NCBI GenBank assembly: GCA_965203525.1
Contig: OZ241898.1
Coordinates: 4,030,001-4,094,000 of the forward strand
DNA: 64,000 bases
Source: WTFV01 sp965203525
GTDB lineage: Bacteria > Acidobacteriota > Vicinamibacteria > Vicinamibacterales > UBA8438
Reading direction: 5' to 3'
The translations under genes and the position numbers were made by a program. Shown here in pieces: positions 28,850 through 38,592 of this stretch. The notes beneath the pieces were generated by a model. It saw only the letters and a program-made list of their open reading frames with translations. It did not search any database and had not been told where the DNA came from. Within the stretch, counting starts at the first letter, position 1, and every line of letters starts with the position of its first letter.

Positions 28850-30713
28850 GTGTCGCCGGGGTTCGCGCCCCGGCCTTCGTTGAGCGATCGCGTCGCGGTT
28901 GATCCAGAGTCAGCACGTGTGCGTGTCGCCGGGGTTCGCGCCCCGGCCTTCGTTGAGCGAGGCGCAGCCGCCGCGAGGCGCCGCGGCCATGGCCGTGTCG
29001 CCGGGGTTCGCGCCCCGGCCTTCGTTGAGCGGCCGGCGCGGACGACACCGCGATGGAAGTCTGGCGTGTCGCCGGGGTTCGCGCCCCGGCCTTCGTTGAG
29101 CGCGATAAGGACAAGGGCCAGATCTCCATCACGGCCGTCACGGTGTCGCCGGGGTTCGCGCCCCGGCCTTCGTTGAGCGGCCTCGGCGAAGCGCATCCAG
29201 TCACGCGTGGTGTAGTGTCGCCGGGGTTCGCGCCCCGGCCTTCGTTGAGCGGCCCTCGGGGGCAACTGCTTCCTGCAGCCGTCGAGTGTCGCCGGGGTTC
29301 GCGCCCCGGCCTTCGTTGAGCGCAGGTAGGCAGGGTCGGGTCCCGGTTCGCTAGGCCGGTGTCGCCGGGGTTCGCGCCCCGGCCTTCGTTGAGCGTGCAC
29401 TGGATCCGGTTCCTGTTCGCCGCCCCCCCGTGTCGCCGGGGTTCGCGCCCCGGCCTTCGTTGAGCGGCCGGCGCCGCCCCGGCGGCGCGCGAGGCGATCG
29501 CGGGTGTCGCCGGGGTTCGCGCCCCGGCCTTCGTTGAGCGGTCCTCGCCACGCACGGGTCCGGCGGCATGCACACGTGTGTCGCCGGGGTTCGCGCCCCG
29601 GCCTTCGTTGAGCGCGAGCCGGCCGGAACGTAGATTGCCTCTGCGCAGGACGTGTCGCCGGGGTTCGCGCCCCGGCCTTCGTTGAGCGGCGCTGCTCGAC
29701 GCGGAGAGCCGGACCGGCCAGCGTGTCGCCGGGGTTCGCGCCCCGGCCTTCGTTGAGCGGCGACGATCGCGACCTTGCCCCAGACGTCCTGCTCGGGTGT
29801 CGCCGGGGTTCGCGCCCCGGCCTTCGTTGAGCGGAGCGGCAATACACCGGCCACATGCGGCGCCGCATGGTGTCGCCGGGGTTCGCGCCCCGGCCTTCGT
29901 TGAGCGGCGGAAGTCACCGTGCGCCGCCCGCTGGTGCGGGAGTGTCGCCGGGGTTCGCGCCCCGGCCTTCGTTGAGCGGGCATCACGACGCCGATCCGCC
30001 AGTCGCGGTCGACGTGGTGTCGCCGGGGTTCGCGCCCCGGCCTTCGTTGAGCGCGGGTGGATACGACGGCCGCGCCGCTTTGCCCGGTCGGTGTCGCCGG
30101 GGTTCGCGCCCCGGCCTTCGTTGAGCGCGCCCGGCCCTCGCGCGCGCCGCCGCGCAGGCCAGGTGTCGCCGGGGTTCGCGCCCCGGCCTTCGTTGAGCGG
30201 CGCGCTATAACTGGAACGCCTAATGCATTACAAGGAGGTGTCGCCGGGGTTCGCGCCCCGGCCTTCGTTGAGCGGCCGTGGACAAGTGGCTGGCCGGGGC
30301 TTTCTCCCGCGTGTCGCCGGGGTTCGCGCCCCGGCCTTCGTTGAGCGGGCTGTGAGCACCGCGGCGGGCCTGGCGCCGGAGGGTGTCGCCGGGGTTCGCG
30401 CCCCGGCCTTCGTTGAGCGCTGCTGCGCACCGGCGCCGGCGGCGCGGAGGCCGGCGCGTGTCGCCGGGGTTCGCGCCCCGGCCTTCGTTGAGCGCAGCCC
30501 TGCATGTCCATCGTCAGCCGCGCGTGCCGGGTGTCGCCGGGGTTCGCGCCCCGGCCTTCGTTGAGCGCCCGCCGCCCCGGCCGGCGAGCCGACGGGCGAG
30601 GCCGTGTCGCCGGGGTTCGCGCCCCGGCCTTCGTTGAGCGCTCCTGCCATCGCGGACGCCATCACCTGCAGGAGGGGTGTCGCCGGGGTTCGCGCCCCGG
30701 CCTTCGTTGAGCG

Positions 30714-30759
30714 TGGTCGAGCAGGCCCAGCGGCGGCTCGGCGCCGGCGTGTCGCCGGC
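30714..30759 (+). repeat. Irregular 46-bp spacer ending in a partial repeat copy
   Basis: Between repeats 173 and 174 the spacer ends with GTGTCGCCGGC at 30749-30759, an 11-bp copy of the 5' end of the repeat, immediately before the full repeat at 30760. It is the only out-of-range unit (83 bp) and marks an imprecise integration, slippage or rearrangement. Confidence 0.9.
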
Positions 30760-33700
30760 GTGTCGCCGGGGTTCGCGCCCCGGCCTTCGTTGAGCGGCCC
30801 TGGACAGCCGCAGCCAGCGCCGACGCCACGAAGTGTCGCCGGGGTTCGCGCCCCGGCCTTCGTTGAGCGCAGGCGACCAACTGCGTGCTGAGGGTGGAGC
30901 AGATCTGGTGTCGCCGGGGTTCGCGCCCCGGCCTTCGTTGAGCGGATTTGACCGCGGTCGACTCGACGAGGCGGTTCGACGGTGTCGCCGGGGTTCGCGC
31001 CCCGGCCTTCGTTGAGCGAAGAAAGCCTAGTCACGCGGGGCCGCTGGATCGCCGGGGTGTCGCCGGGGTTCGCGCCCCGGCCTTCGTTGAGCGGCGGCGA
31101 TCCGGGTCCCGGCGGCGCGCGCGAACGAGGTGTCGCCGGGGTTCGCGCCCCGGCCTTCGTTGAGCGATGAATACGAATACTCCATCACTGGATGGTGGGG
31201 GGTGTCGCCGGGGTTCGCGCCCCGGCCTTCGTTGAGCGCGCGTCGGGCCGCTCCGCGCGCTGAACGTGACGGCCCCCGGTGTCGCCGGGGTTCGCGCCCC
31301 GGCCTTCGTTGAGCGTCCCTGGGGCAGGTGCACGACCGGGTCCGCGGCGAGGTGTCGCCGGGGTTCGCGCCCCGGCCTTCGTTGAGCGGGACGGACTGCG
31401 GACGTGTCAAGCATCCGACCGGAGTGTCGCCGGGGTTCGCGCCCCGGCCTTCGTTGAGCGTCGCGCCCCGCGCCCTTCTCCGGCTCCCTGCGCGTGGGTG
31501 TCGCCGGGGTTCGCGCCCCGGCCTTCGTTGAGCGCCAGTCGCGGCAGGCCGGGATGCTGAAATCCGGACGCGGGTGTCGCCGGGGTTCGCGCCCCGGCCT
31601 TCGTTGAGCGAGATCGACGGACCGATGCGGCGGCGGATGACCCTGGGTGTCGCCGGGGTTCGCGCCCCGGCCTTCGTTGAGCGGAGATGATGCATCGCGG
31701 AGTCATCACGTCCGAGCAGGTGTCGCCGGGGTTCGCGCCCCGGCCTTCGTTGAGCGGGATCGGCCGGGCCCTTTCATTTCCACGGCCCCGAAGTGTCGCC
31801 GGGGTTCGCGCCCCGGCCTTCGTTGAGCGTCGGCGCTCCCGGTGCGCGGCCGGACGACCGTCCAGTGTCGCCGGGGTTCGCGCCCCGGCCTTCGTTGAGC
31901 GGATCCTGTTGTCGAGACTGTTTTGATCCAATCTGCGTGTGTCGCCGGGGTTCGCGCCCCGGCCTTCGTTGAGCGATCGATGGTCGCGCCTACCCGCACC
32001 CGCCGCACGACGTGTCGCCGGGGTTCGCGCCCCGGCCTTCGTTGAGCGGTCGTCCGGTGCTTCGGCGCCCTGGCCGCGGCCCGGGCGTGTCGCCGGGGTT
32101 CGCGCCCCGGCCTTCGTTGAGCGACTGAGGACAAGCACTCGGCCAGCTCCGGAGAGACGAGTGTCGCCGGGGTTCGCGCCCCGGCCTTCGTTGAGCGGGC
32201 GAGGAAACGCTGATTGGCTCTGAGCAGTACGGGGTGTCGCCGGGGTTCGCGCCCCGGCCTTCGTTGAGCGGGGCAGCGGTCCGGGAACCATTTGACGGCA
32301 AGCGGCGGTGTCGCCGGGGTTCGCGCCCCGGCCTTCGTTGAGCGACCGAGGCCAGGCACTCGGCCAGCTCCGGAGAGACGTGTCGCCGGGGTTCGCGCCC
32401 CGGCCTTCGTTGAGCGGCGCCGCGGCCCCGCCATGCCTCGATGCCCGTGGGTGTCGCCGGGGTTCGCGCCCCGGCCTTCGTTGAGCGGCACGTGGGCCGA
32501 GTGGGAGGCCGACGAGCAGCGGTGGGTGTCGCCGGGGTTCGCGCCCCGGCCTTCGTTGAGCGGCGCGACCCGGCATACCACCGGCGCGAGCGGGTCACCG
32601 TGTCGCCGGGGTTCGCGCCCCGGCCTTCGTTGAGCGCAGTCGAGCGGCCAGGCCTCCCCCGTCCCGCGCGCGTGTGTCGCCGGGGTTCGCGCCCCGGCCT
32701 TCGTTGAGCGGCCACCCTCTCCGACGCCGACTTCGACGCCGTCGTGTGTCGCCGGGGTTCGCGCCCCGGCCTTCGTTGAGCGACCGCGACGAACAAGATC
32801 GCGGTCGCCGCCGGCGAGTGTCGCCGGGGTTCGCGCCCCGGCCTTCGTTGAGCGGACCCCGAGCGCGGCGCGATCGACTGGGACCTCTTCGTGTGTCGCC
32901 GGGGTTCGCGCCCCGGCCTTCGTTGAGCGCCCGCGACAAACAAGATCGCGGTCGCCGCCGGCGACCGTGTCGCCGGGGTTCGCGCCCCGGCCTTCGTTGA
33001 GCGCGGATCGCATCGGTCGGTCGCCCTGTCCATCTCGGCGAGGGTGTCGCCGGGGTTCGCGCCCCGGCCTTCGTTGAGCGGGCGACGGCCCGCAGACCAC
33101 GCCGACCGGCGCCGATGTGTCGCCGGGGTTCGCGCCCCGGCCTTCGTTGAGCGCCCGTCGTCGAGGAGTGGGGGATCTACGTGGTCGGCGTGTCGCCGGG
33201 GTTCGCGCCCCGGCCTTCGTTGAGCGGCGGTTGACGACGTTGTGTCCCCGGCGAGACAGGCGTGTCGCCGGGGTTCGCGCCCCGGCCTTCGTTGAGCGTG
33301 TCCGTCGTCACGCCGGTGTCGATGTCGTGCTCCGGTGTCGCCGGGGTTCGCGCCCCGGCCTTCGTTGAGCGCCGGTCTGCGCGTCGCCGAAGGGGTCTCG
33401 CTGCAGAGTGTCGCCGGGGTTCGCGCCCCGGCCTTCGTTGAGCGGACCCGTCCCACGTTTCGGGTTCGGCGGCCTGGATGTGTCGCCGGGGTTCGCGCCC
33501 CGGCCTTCGTTGAGCGGGCCGCCGGCGAGGGCGATCAGGGACGACCCCGCGTGTCGCCGGGGTTCGCGCCCCGGCCTTCGTTGAGCGCCTTCCTCGCCGC
33601 CGGGGAACAGCAACTCCACGTCGAGTGTCGCCGGGGTTCGCGCCCCGGCCTTCGTTGAGCGATTGAGACGGGGACCCCGCCCGCGGGGACCAGCACCGTG

Positions 33701-34175
33701 TCGCCGGGGTTCGCGCCCCGGCCTTCGTTGAGCGGCCTCAGCGATCGCGAGAATCGTCGGAGCGGGACTGGTGTCGCCGGGGTTCGCGCCCCGGCCTTCG
33801 TTGAGCGGTCGACTCCGAGGACGCCACCACCGACGTCTGGGGCGTGTCGCCGGGGTTCGCGCCCCGGCCTTCGTTGAGCGTCGGCGAGCCGGATCCAGAC
33901 CGCCTCGTCGTCGGGCGTGTCGCCGGGGTTCGCGCCCCGGCCTTCGTTGAGCGCGTTACGTCTCGCCCGCCCTGTGGCGCGACAGGCGGTGTCGCCGGGG
34001 TTCGCGCCCCGGCCTTCGTTGAGCGCGCCTCGTCTCGACGAGGCCGGCCGGGTGGCGATCGGGTGTCGCCGGGGTTCGCGCCCCGGCCTTCGTTGAGCGG
34101 CGCATCACCGCGAAGTCGCCGGCCTGCCGACCGGCGGTGTCGCCGGGGTTCGCGCCCCGGCCTTCGTTGAGCGCG

Positions 34176-34245
34176 TGGAAATGGCAACTGAAAAAGGGAC
34201 CCCCGTGGCCACGTGAAAAGGGCCCCCCTGAACACTTGGGAGACA
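34176..34245. mobile_element. Possible IS21-type transposon end remnant at the array's distal border
   Basis: Three bases after the last repeat, CAACTGAAAAAGGGACCCCC (34186-34205) is followed by CACGTGAAAAGGGCCCCCCT (34210-34229), two imperfect direct copies of TGAAAAGGGNCCCC. Multiple terminal repeats of this kind occur at the ends of IS21-family elements. No transposase gene is present, so at most this is a remnant. The rest of the gap to 34516 shows no gene. Confidence 0.35.
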
Positions 34246-34516
34246 GCGATCGCCCGGCGAAGATCGCCGGGGCGAGACACGATCGTCTCGTCGGCCAAGC
34301 TGGGAGTTGTCTCTTCAGGAGCCGCGGGCTACCCGAGCAGTCGCAGCGCCGCAACCACCAGCCCCGGCCCAGCGACGCCGGTCCCGACGATTCACTTGAC
34401 GAGCCGGAGTTCGAGCGCGGCGATCTCCGCGCGGAAGTCGGCCGCGTACTGGACTAGGACGCGCGGCCGGTGCCGGATGCGCTGGTCGAGATCTGACAGG
34501 CGAACGCCGTTTCCCT

Positions 34517-34579
34517 GCCCGACGCACGGCCGGCGATCCGCGGACCGGTATCATGTAGCTTGACGTCAGCCACCTGACG
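34517..34579 (+). promoter_or_regulatory. 35-bp element shared with the cas promoter region, upstream of the ATPase operon
   Basis: Bases 34517-34551 match 9420-9454 at 33 of 35 positions. TATCAT at 34549-34554 occupies the same place as TATACA in the other copy, 26 bases before the ATG at 34580. The element could be a shared promoter or a duplicated border flanking the 25-kb CRISPR-Cas segment. Confidence 0.5.
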
Positions 34580-35818
34580 ATGGAACTCCGAAAATTCAGT
34601 CTCGAACGGTACAAGGGATACGCGCGGCGGGTCGAAGTGGAGCTCGCGCCGCTGACCATCCTGGTGGGGCCCAACAACGCCGGCAAGACCGCGCTGGCCC
34701 AGGCGATCCAGTTGCTGGCGGGAGGGCTGGCTCCCTCGGAAAGCGACGGGCGGGAACCGCTTCCGCTGGATTCCGGTGGAATCCGGCACGGGGAGACGTT
34801 CGAGGACCTGGTGACGGGGCGCGCCCTGCATGGCCAGCTACGGCTTTCCATCACCCTGGCGGACGGGGGCGCCGAATCGTCGCTTGCCGCCACCGTCACC
34901 AACGTCGTGGCGCCGGGGCGCCCGTCCGAGCGCCAGATTTCCGACTGGCGGCTGACGAGCGGCGGCCGCGAGATCGTTGCGGAAAGGCAGGGATTCGGCG
35001 CAACGTCCGATTATCGGATCTCCATGCCGGGAGCGGAACCGAACCCGCGGACGGTGGCCTGGCGAGGGTTGCTGCCAAGTCGGCCGGATGAACTGGCGGA
35101 ATGGGTCGCCCCGCAAGTCGATGCCTTCGCGGGCTGGGCCGCCGGCGTCCGCCACCTGCGGTGCCCGCGGAGTCTTCTGCCGTCACCGTTTTCCGCGACG
35201 AAACACGCGCCCACGGCCATCGGATCGGACGGACGCGATACGCCGCTGGCCCTGGCCGCGGACGACGCCCTGCGGCAATCGGTTCGCGACTGGTACCGCA
35301 AGACCTTCGGCGTGCGTATCGACGTCGCCGCGCAGGGCAAGTACTTCGAGCTGGTGACGGGAACGCCGGTCCGGGACGACGACGTGCGCCTCGAGCAGTC
35401 CGGCCGCGGGCTGTCCCACGTGCTGCCGGTCGCGGTCACCGCGCTGTCAGCCCGCGGGGCGGGTCCCGGCGCCGACGTCATCGAGCATCCGGAAGCCGAG
35501 CTCCATCCGGCGGCGCACGCGGACGTCGCGGAGCTTCTGCTCGCGAACCTCGCCGGAGCCGCACGGCCGCTGATCGTCGAGACGCACTCGGAAATGGTGC
35601 TGCTTCGCGCGCGGCGCTGGGTCGCGGAGGGACGTTTGCCGGCCGGGCACGTGCTGGTCTACTGGGTTCACGCCGATCCCGCGCGCGGGTCCGTGCTGGA
35701 GAAAATCGGCATCCGCGACAACGGCGAGATGGAGACGTGGCCGGAAGGCGTCTTCATCGAGGACTACGAAGAAATCCTGGCTATCCGGCGGGCGGCCAGG
35801 GGCGATGGCGAGGTGTAG
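34580..35818 (+). CDS. AAA ATPase (DUF3696 / OLD-like), first gene of a putative defence operon
   Basis: A 412-residue SMC/ABC-type ATPase. It starts MELRKFSLERYKGYARRVEVELAPLTILVGPNNAGKTALAQAI, with Walker A GPNNAGKT at residues 30-37. A signature-like LEQSGRGLSHVLPV precedes Walker B VIEHPEAELHPAAHADVAELL; LIVETHSEMVLLR is the switch histidine region. The C-terminus (WPEGVFIEDYEEILAIRRAA) is DUF3696-like. Such ATPases gate associated nucleases in OLD, Gabija and AbiL/Rlo-type systems. It has no TOPRIM domain of its own; the next gene, seven bases on, supplies one. Confidence 0.85.
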   Translation: MELRKFSLERYKGYARRVEVELAPLTILVGPNNAGKTALAQAIQLLAGGLAPSESDGREPLPLDSGGIRHGETFEDLVTGRALHGQLRLSITLADGGAESSLAATVTNVVAPGRPSERQISDWRLTSGGREIVAERQGFGATSDYRISMPGAEPNPRTVAWRGLLPSRPDELAEWVAPQVDAFAGWAAGVRHLRCPRSLLPSPFSATKHAPTAIGSDGRDTPLALAADDALRQSVRDWYRKTFGVRIDVAAQGKYFELVTGTPVRDDDVRLEQSGRGLSHVLPVAVTALSARGAGPGADVIEHPEAELHPAAHADVAELLLANLAGAARPLIVETHSEMVLLRARRWVAEGRLPAGHVLVYWVHADPARGSVLEKIGIRDNGEMETWPEGVFIEDYEEILAIRRAARGDGEV

Positions 35819-35824
35819 ACGGCC

Positions 35825-36790
35825 GTGCGCATCACGATCGACGTCAGCGTGGCGAACGATCCGGACGGCCACCGGTGGCTGGACCGCATTCTGGGCCGGA
35901 TCGAGGACGGCTGGCACGTGTGGGATCTGCCCGAATCCGATGCCGCCGCCTTCCAAGCCACGACCTGGATCAAGGAACGCGCCGCGAAGGGTGACCGGGT
36001 GCGCGATGCGCTGCTCGTCAAGTCTACGAGGCGCGACGCGTGGACGCCGAACCCGCGGGGACGCCGCGTCCACGTGACTCCGCATCCATCTGGAAAGGAC
36101 GAACTGACGCCCGAGCAGGCTTTTCGTCTGGCCGACGAACCGCTCGTGATCCTCGTCGAGAACCGGTACAGCGACGGCGCGTTCGTGGAACGCGTGGTGA
36201 AGGAAATGGACAAGTCCCTCCGCGCGATCTGGGGACGCGGCGGAGAACCGATCCGGTTCGACAGCGTGGGCGGCGTTGGCCAGATGCGAAAGGAAGTCCA
36301 GAAGCGGACAGACGCGGTGTCGTGTCGACCGCGGCTGGTCGTAGTCGTCGACAGCGACCGGAAGGGCCCGGACGACACCGTGAGCGACGCCGCCCGGGAG
36401 CTGCAGCGCACATGCGAAGCAAGAGACGTGCCCTGCTGGGTGCTCGCCAAACGAGAAGCGGAGAACTACCTGCCTCGCATTCTCCTCCGCGCGAAGCCGG
36501 ACGCCGGCGACAGGCATGAGAGGCTGGTCGAAGCATGGGACAGACTCGGCGACGACCAGAAGGATTTCTTCGACATGAAGGATGGCCTGCCGGACGCCCC
36601 CTCGGTGATCGAGGAGGATCTATTCGATGACCTGCTGGAAGCCGACCGGGAGATTCTCGCGACGGGATTCGGCCCGAACGTGCATGAATGCTGGAACCGC
36701 TGGGACGTGCGGGACGTCGGAGGTGAACTGCTTGCCCGGGGACGGGGCGACGTCGAATGCGGCCTCGTACTGATCAGGAAGGAACTGTAA
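35825..36790 (+). CDS. TOPRIM-like nuclease partner of the ATPase
   Basis: A 321-residue protein with no close named family that I recognise. Its middle shows the TOPRIM pattern: an acidic residue after a hydrophobic strand (PLVILVENRYSDGAFVERVV), a DxD after a second strand (RLVVVVDSDRKGPDD) and KREAENYLPRIL, the ENYL motif often seen in OLD-like and AbiLii/RloB-like TOPRIM proteins. The start is GTG at 35825, seven bases after the ATPase stop. The next gene starts one base after its stop. It probably cuts or nicks nucleic acid under control of the ATPase; this is inference from motifs and order. Confidence 0.7.
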   Translation: MRITIDVSVANDPDGHRWLDRILGRIEDGWHVWDLPESDAAAFQATTWIKERAAKGDRVRDALLVKSTRRDAWTPNPRGRRVHVTPHPSGKDELTPEQAFRLADEPLVILVENRYSDGAFVERVVKEMDKSLRAIWGRGGEPIRFDSVGGVGQMRKEVQKRTDAVSCRPRLVVVVDSDRKGPDDTVSDAARELQRTCEARDVPCWVLAKREAENYLPRILLRAKPDAGDRHERLVEAWDRLGDDQKDFFDMKDGLPDAPSVIEEDLFDDLLEADREILATGFGPNVHECWNRWDVRDVGGELLARGRGDVECGLVLIRKEL

Positions 36791-36791
36791 C

Positions 36792-38465
36792 ATGCCAAGC
36801 AGCAACCAGCGTACCGAGGTCGTTCCGGAGGTCGTCTTCCTGGGGAAACTCGTGGAACACGTCGCCGACGGCAAGATCCGCGTCCCGAGGTTCCAGCGCG
36901 CCTTCGTGTGGAAACAGCCCGACCTGAGCGCACTGCTCGACAGCGTCCTGCGGGGTTTTCCGATCGGTTCGATCCTCGTCTGGGACACGGAGAAACACAT
37001 CGAGTCCACCTCGCGTATCGGCCCGGTTGAAATCAGCCCCCGCCTGGAAGGACAAACTGGATACCTGCTCGACGGCCAGCAGCGCGTTTCGACTCTCGTA
37101 GGCACGTTGTGTCTACCCGACGGCGTGAATGATCCGATCGTGGAACAGATCGACTGGCGGATCTACTACGACCTCGACGGCCAGCACGAACCGGCATTCG
37201 TCGATCAGCGCAAGCTGCCGAAAGAACCCGGGGGCCGGTACTTTCCGGTGCGCAGCCTGCTCTACACGGCCGGATTCATCAACGCCTGCCGTCGCATAGA
37301 GCAGCAAGTCGACAAGCATCGCGCCCAGAAATGGCTCGACGAGGCGGACCGCGTCTCGAGCGCCTTTCGAAACTACCAACTCCCTCTCATTCACATCCGC
37401 GAGGCAGACCTGGAGAGCGCGGTCACCGTCTTCGCGCGCCTGAACCGCACCGGACGCAAGATGGCCGCGGACGAGCTGGTGTCGGCACTGACCTACCAGG
37501 AAGGAGAGTTCCATCTCGCCCATATGTTGAACGAGTTCAAGGCCGAGCTGAAGAGGAAGGGTTTCGGGAACCTCGCCCGCGTCTTTCTCCTCAGGTCGGT
37601 GCTCGCGGCTCTCGAACGCGACATCTACGCCAAGGACTGGGCGGACCTCATGGTGAAGCCGGAAATCCGCGAGAAGCTCCCGGAAGCGTTCGATGCCGCC
37701 ACGCGGGGCATCGGACTCGCACTGAAGTTGCTCCGGATCCTCGGCGTTACGTCCGACCGACTGCTGCCGTACGGACTGCAACTCGTGCTGCTCGGCGAAT
37801 TCCATCGCATCTGCCCACGACCGAATGCGGAAACGGTCGAGGTGCTGAAGCGCTGGTTCTGGGTAACGTCCTTCACGGGCTGGTTCGGAGGCAATGCGGC
37901 GCAGGCCAAGCGCGCACTGGAGGAGATCCGCGACATCGCGAAAAGGAAGAGCGAGAGGTTCAGCGTGGTCGATCCGGACATGCCGGCGCAGCCTTTTCCC
38001 GACCGCTTCGATCATCGCAGCGCCCGCGTTCGCGCATTCCTGCTGTACCTGGCGTCCCTTCGTCCTCGCGCGCTTCTTCGAGACGCCACCGAGCTGGAAC
38101 TGGATGCGCTCTTGTCTCGACTGGGAACCGATGCGGTGGGTTACGTGGTGTCGAACCCGGAACGGCGCGACCTGGTTTCCAGTCCGGCAAACCGGATGTT
38201 CGTGGGCAACGACCACGACGGGCAGACACTGAAGACACTGAAGGACCTGGACGACAACGCACTGAAGCAGGTTCTGCCAACGCACGGTTTTCCGATCGAC
38301 TGCATCGGTCTGCTTCGAAACGGCGACCGGACCGGTCTGATACGGAAACGCCTCGACGCGCTGATAGCCGGGGAACGGAACTTCCTGCAGCAGCGGGGCG
38401 TCACGCCGCCGGTGGAACGGACGGCGCCGGCGATTGCGGACAGCGACGCGTCGGACGACGAATAG
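36792..38465 (+). CDS. DUF262-domain protein (GmrS/ParB-like nuclease fold)
   Basis: A 557-residue protein whose N-terminal third has the DUF262 signature: GKIRVPRFQRAFVWKQPDLSALLDSVLRGFPIGSILVWD, then GYLLDGQQRVSTLVGTL with the DGQQR motif at about residues 96-100, then FARLNRTGRKMAADELVSAL. The C-terminal part is helical and unassigned; there is no HNH motif of the usual DUF1524 partner. DUF262 proteins act in modified-DNA restriction (GmrSD, SspE-like) and other defence systems and hydrolyse NTPs. One base separates it from the TOPRIM gene, so all three form one operon. Confidence 0.85.
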   Translation: MPSSNQRTEVVPEVVFLGKLVEHVADGKIRVPRFQRAFVWKQPDLSALLDSVLRGFPIGSILVWDTEKHIESTSRIGPVEISPRLEGQTGYLLDGQQRVSTLVGTLCLPDGVNDPIVEQIDWRIYYDLDGQHEPAFVDQRKLPKEPGGRYFPVRSLLYTAGFINACRRIEQQVDKHRAQKWLDEADRVSSAFRNYQLPLIHIREADLESAVTVFARLNRTGRKMAADELVSALTYQEGEFHLAHMLNEFKAELKRKGFGNLARVFLLRSVLAALERDIYAKDWADLMVKPEIREKLPEAFDAATRGIGLALKLLRILGVTSDRLLPYGLQLVLLGEFHRICPRPNAETVEVLKRWFWVTSFTGWFGGNAAQAKRALEEIRDIAKRKSERFSVVDPDMPAQPFPDRFDHRSARVRAFLLYLASLRPRALLRDATELELDALLSRLGTDAVGYVVSNPERRDLVSSPANRMFVGNDHDGQTLKTLKDLDDNALKQVLPTHGFPIDCIGLLRNGDRTGLIRKRLDALIAGERNFLQQRGVTPPVERTAPAIADSDASDDE

Positions 38466-38479
38466 CCGGATGTCCCGAC

Positions 38480-38592
38480 CGTCGCGTCCAGCATCCTGCC
38501 TCGGCCTCGGATACGATGGGTGACCCACCGCTTCTGGGTCGAGGCCGCCGAGATCGCCGCGTCCAGCCTCCTGCCTCGGTCTCGGATACGAT
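38480..38592. repeat. Direct repeat pair with CRISPR-like geometry (38 + 37 bp)
   Basis: Bases 38480-38517 and 38555-38592 match at 35 of 38 positions; the insert 38518-38554 is 37 bp and the period is 75. The first copy begins 14 bases after the stop of the DUF262 gene. The rest of the 394-bp gap before 38860 shows no gene. Confidence 0.88.

Larger units (their letters stand above)
18111..34173 (+). CRISPR. Type I-G CRISPR array: 220 identical 37-bp repeats, 219 spacers (hand count)
   Basis: The repeat starts GTGTC, then a perfect 7-bp stem GCCGGGG / CCCCGGC around the loop TTCGCG, then the tail CTTCGTTGAGCG. I walked every unit start: units are 71-77 bp, so spacers are 34-40 bp, with one exception of 46. 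I saw no base change in any repeat, including the leader-distal one at 34137-34173, which is not degenerate. The leader at 17906-18110 and the cas strand give the transcription direction. The stem is the presumed Csb2 (Cas6 part) cleavage site. All apparent long ORFs in this region are translations of the repeat, not genes. Notable spacers are listed separately. Confidence 0.98.

Noticed and set aside
18111..34173. Dozens of long open frames rich in VAGVRAPAFVER, SPGFAPRPSLS or RPGREPRRH
   Set aside because: They are translations of the 37-bp CRISPR repeat in different frames; the varying parts are spacers. No ribosome sites or family domains are present.
18111..34173. Repetitive-protein gene or plain tandem repeat (VNTR) instead of a CRISPR array
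   Set aside because: Unit length varies from 71 to 77 bp and is often not a multiple of three, spacers are unique, repeats are identical and palindromic, and cas1-cas2 plus a leader precede it.
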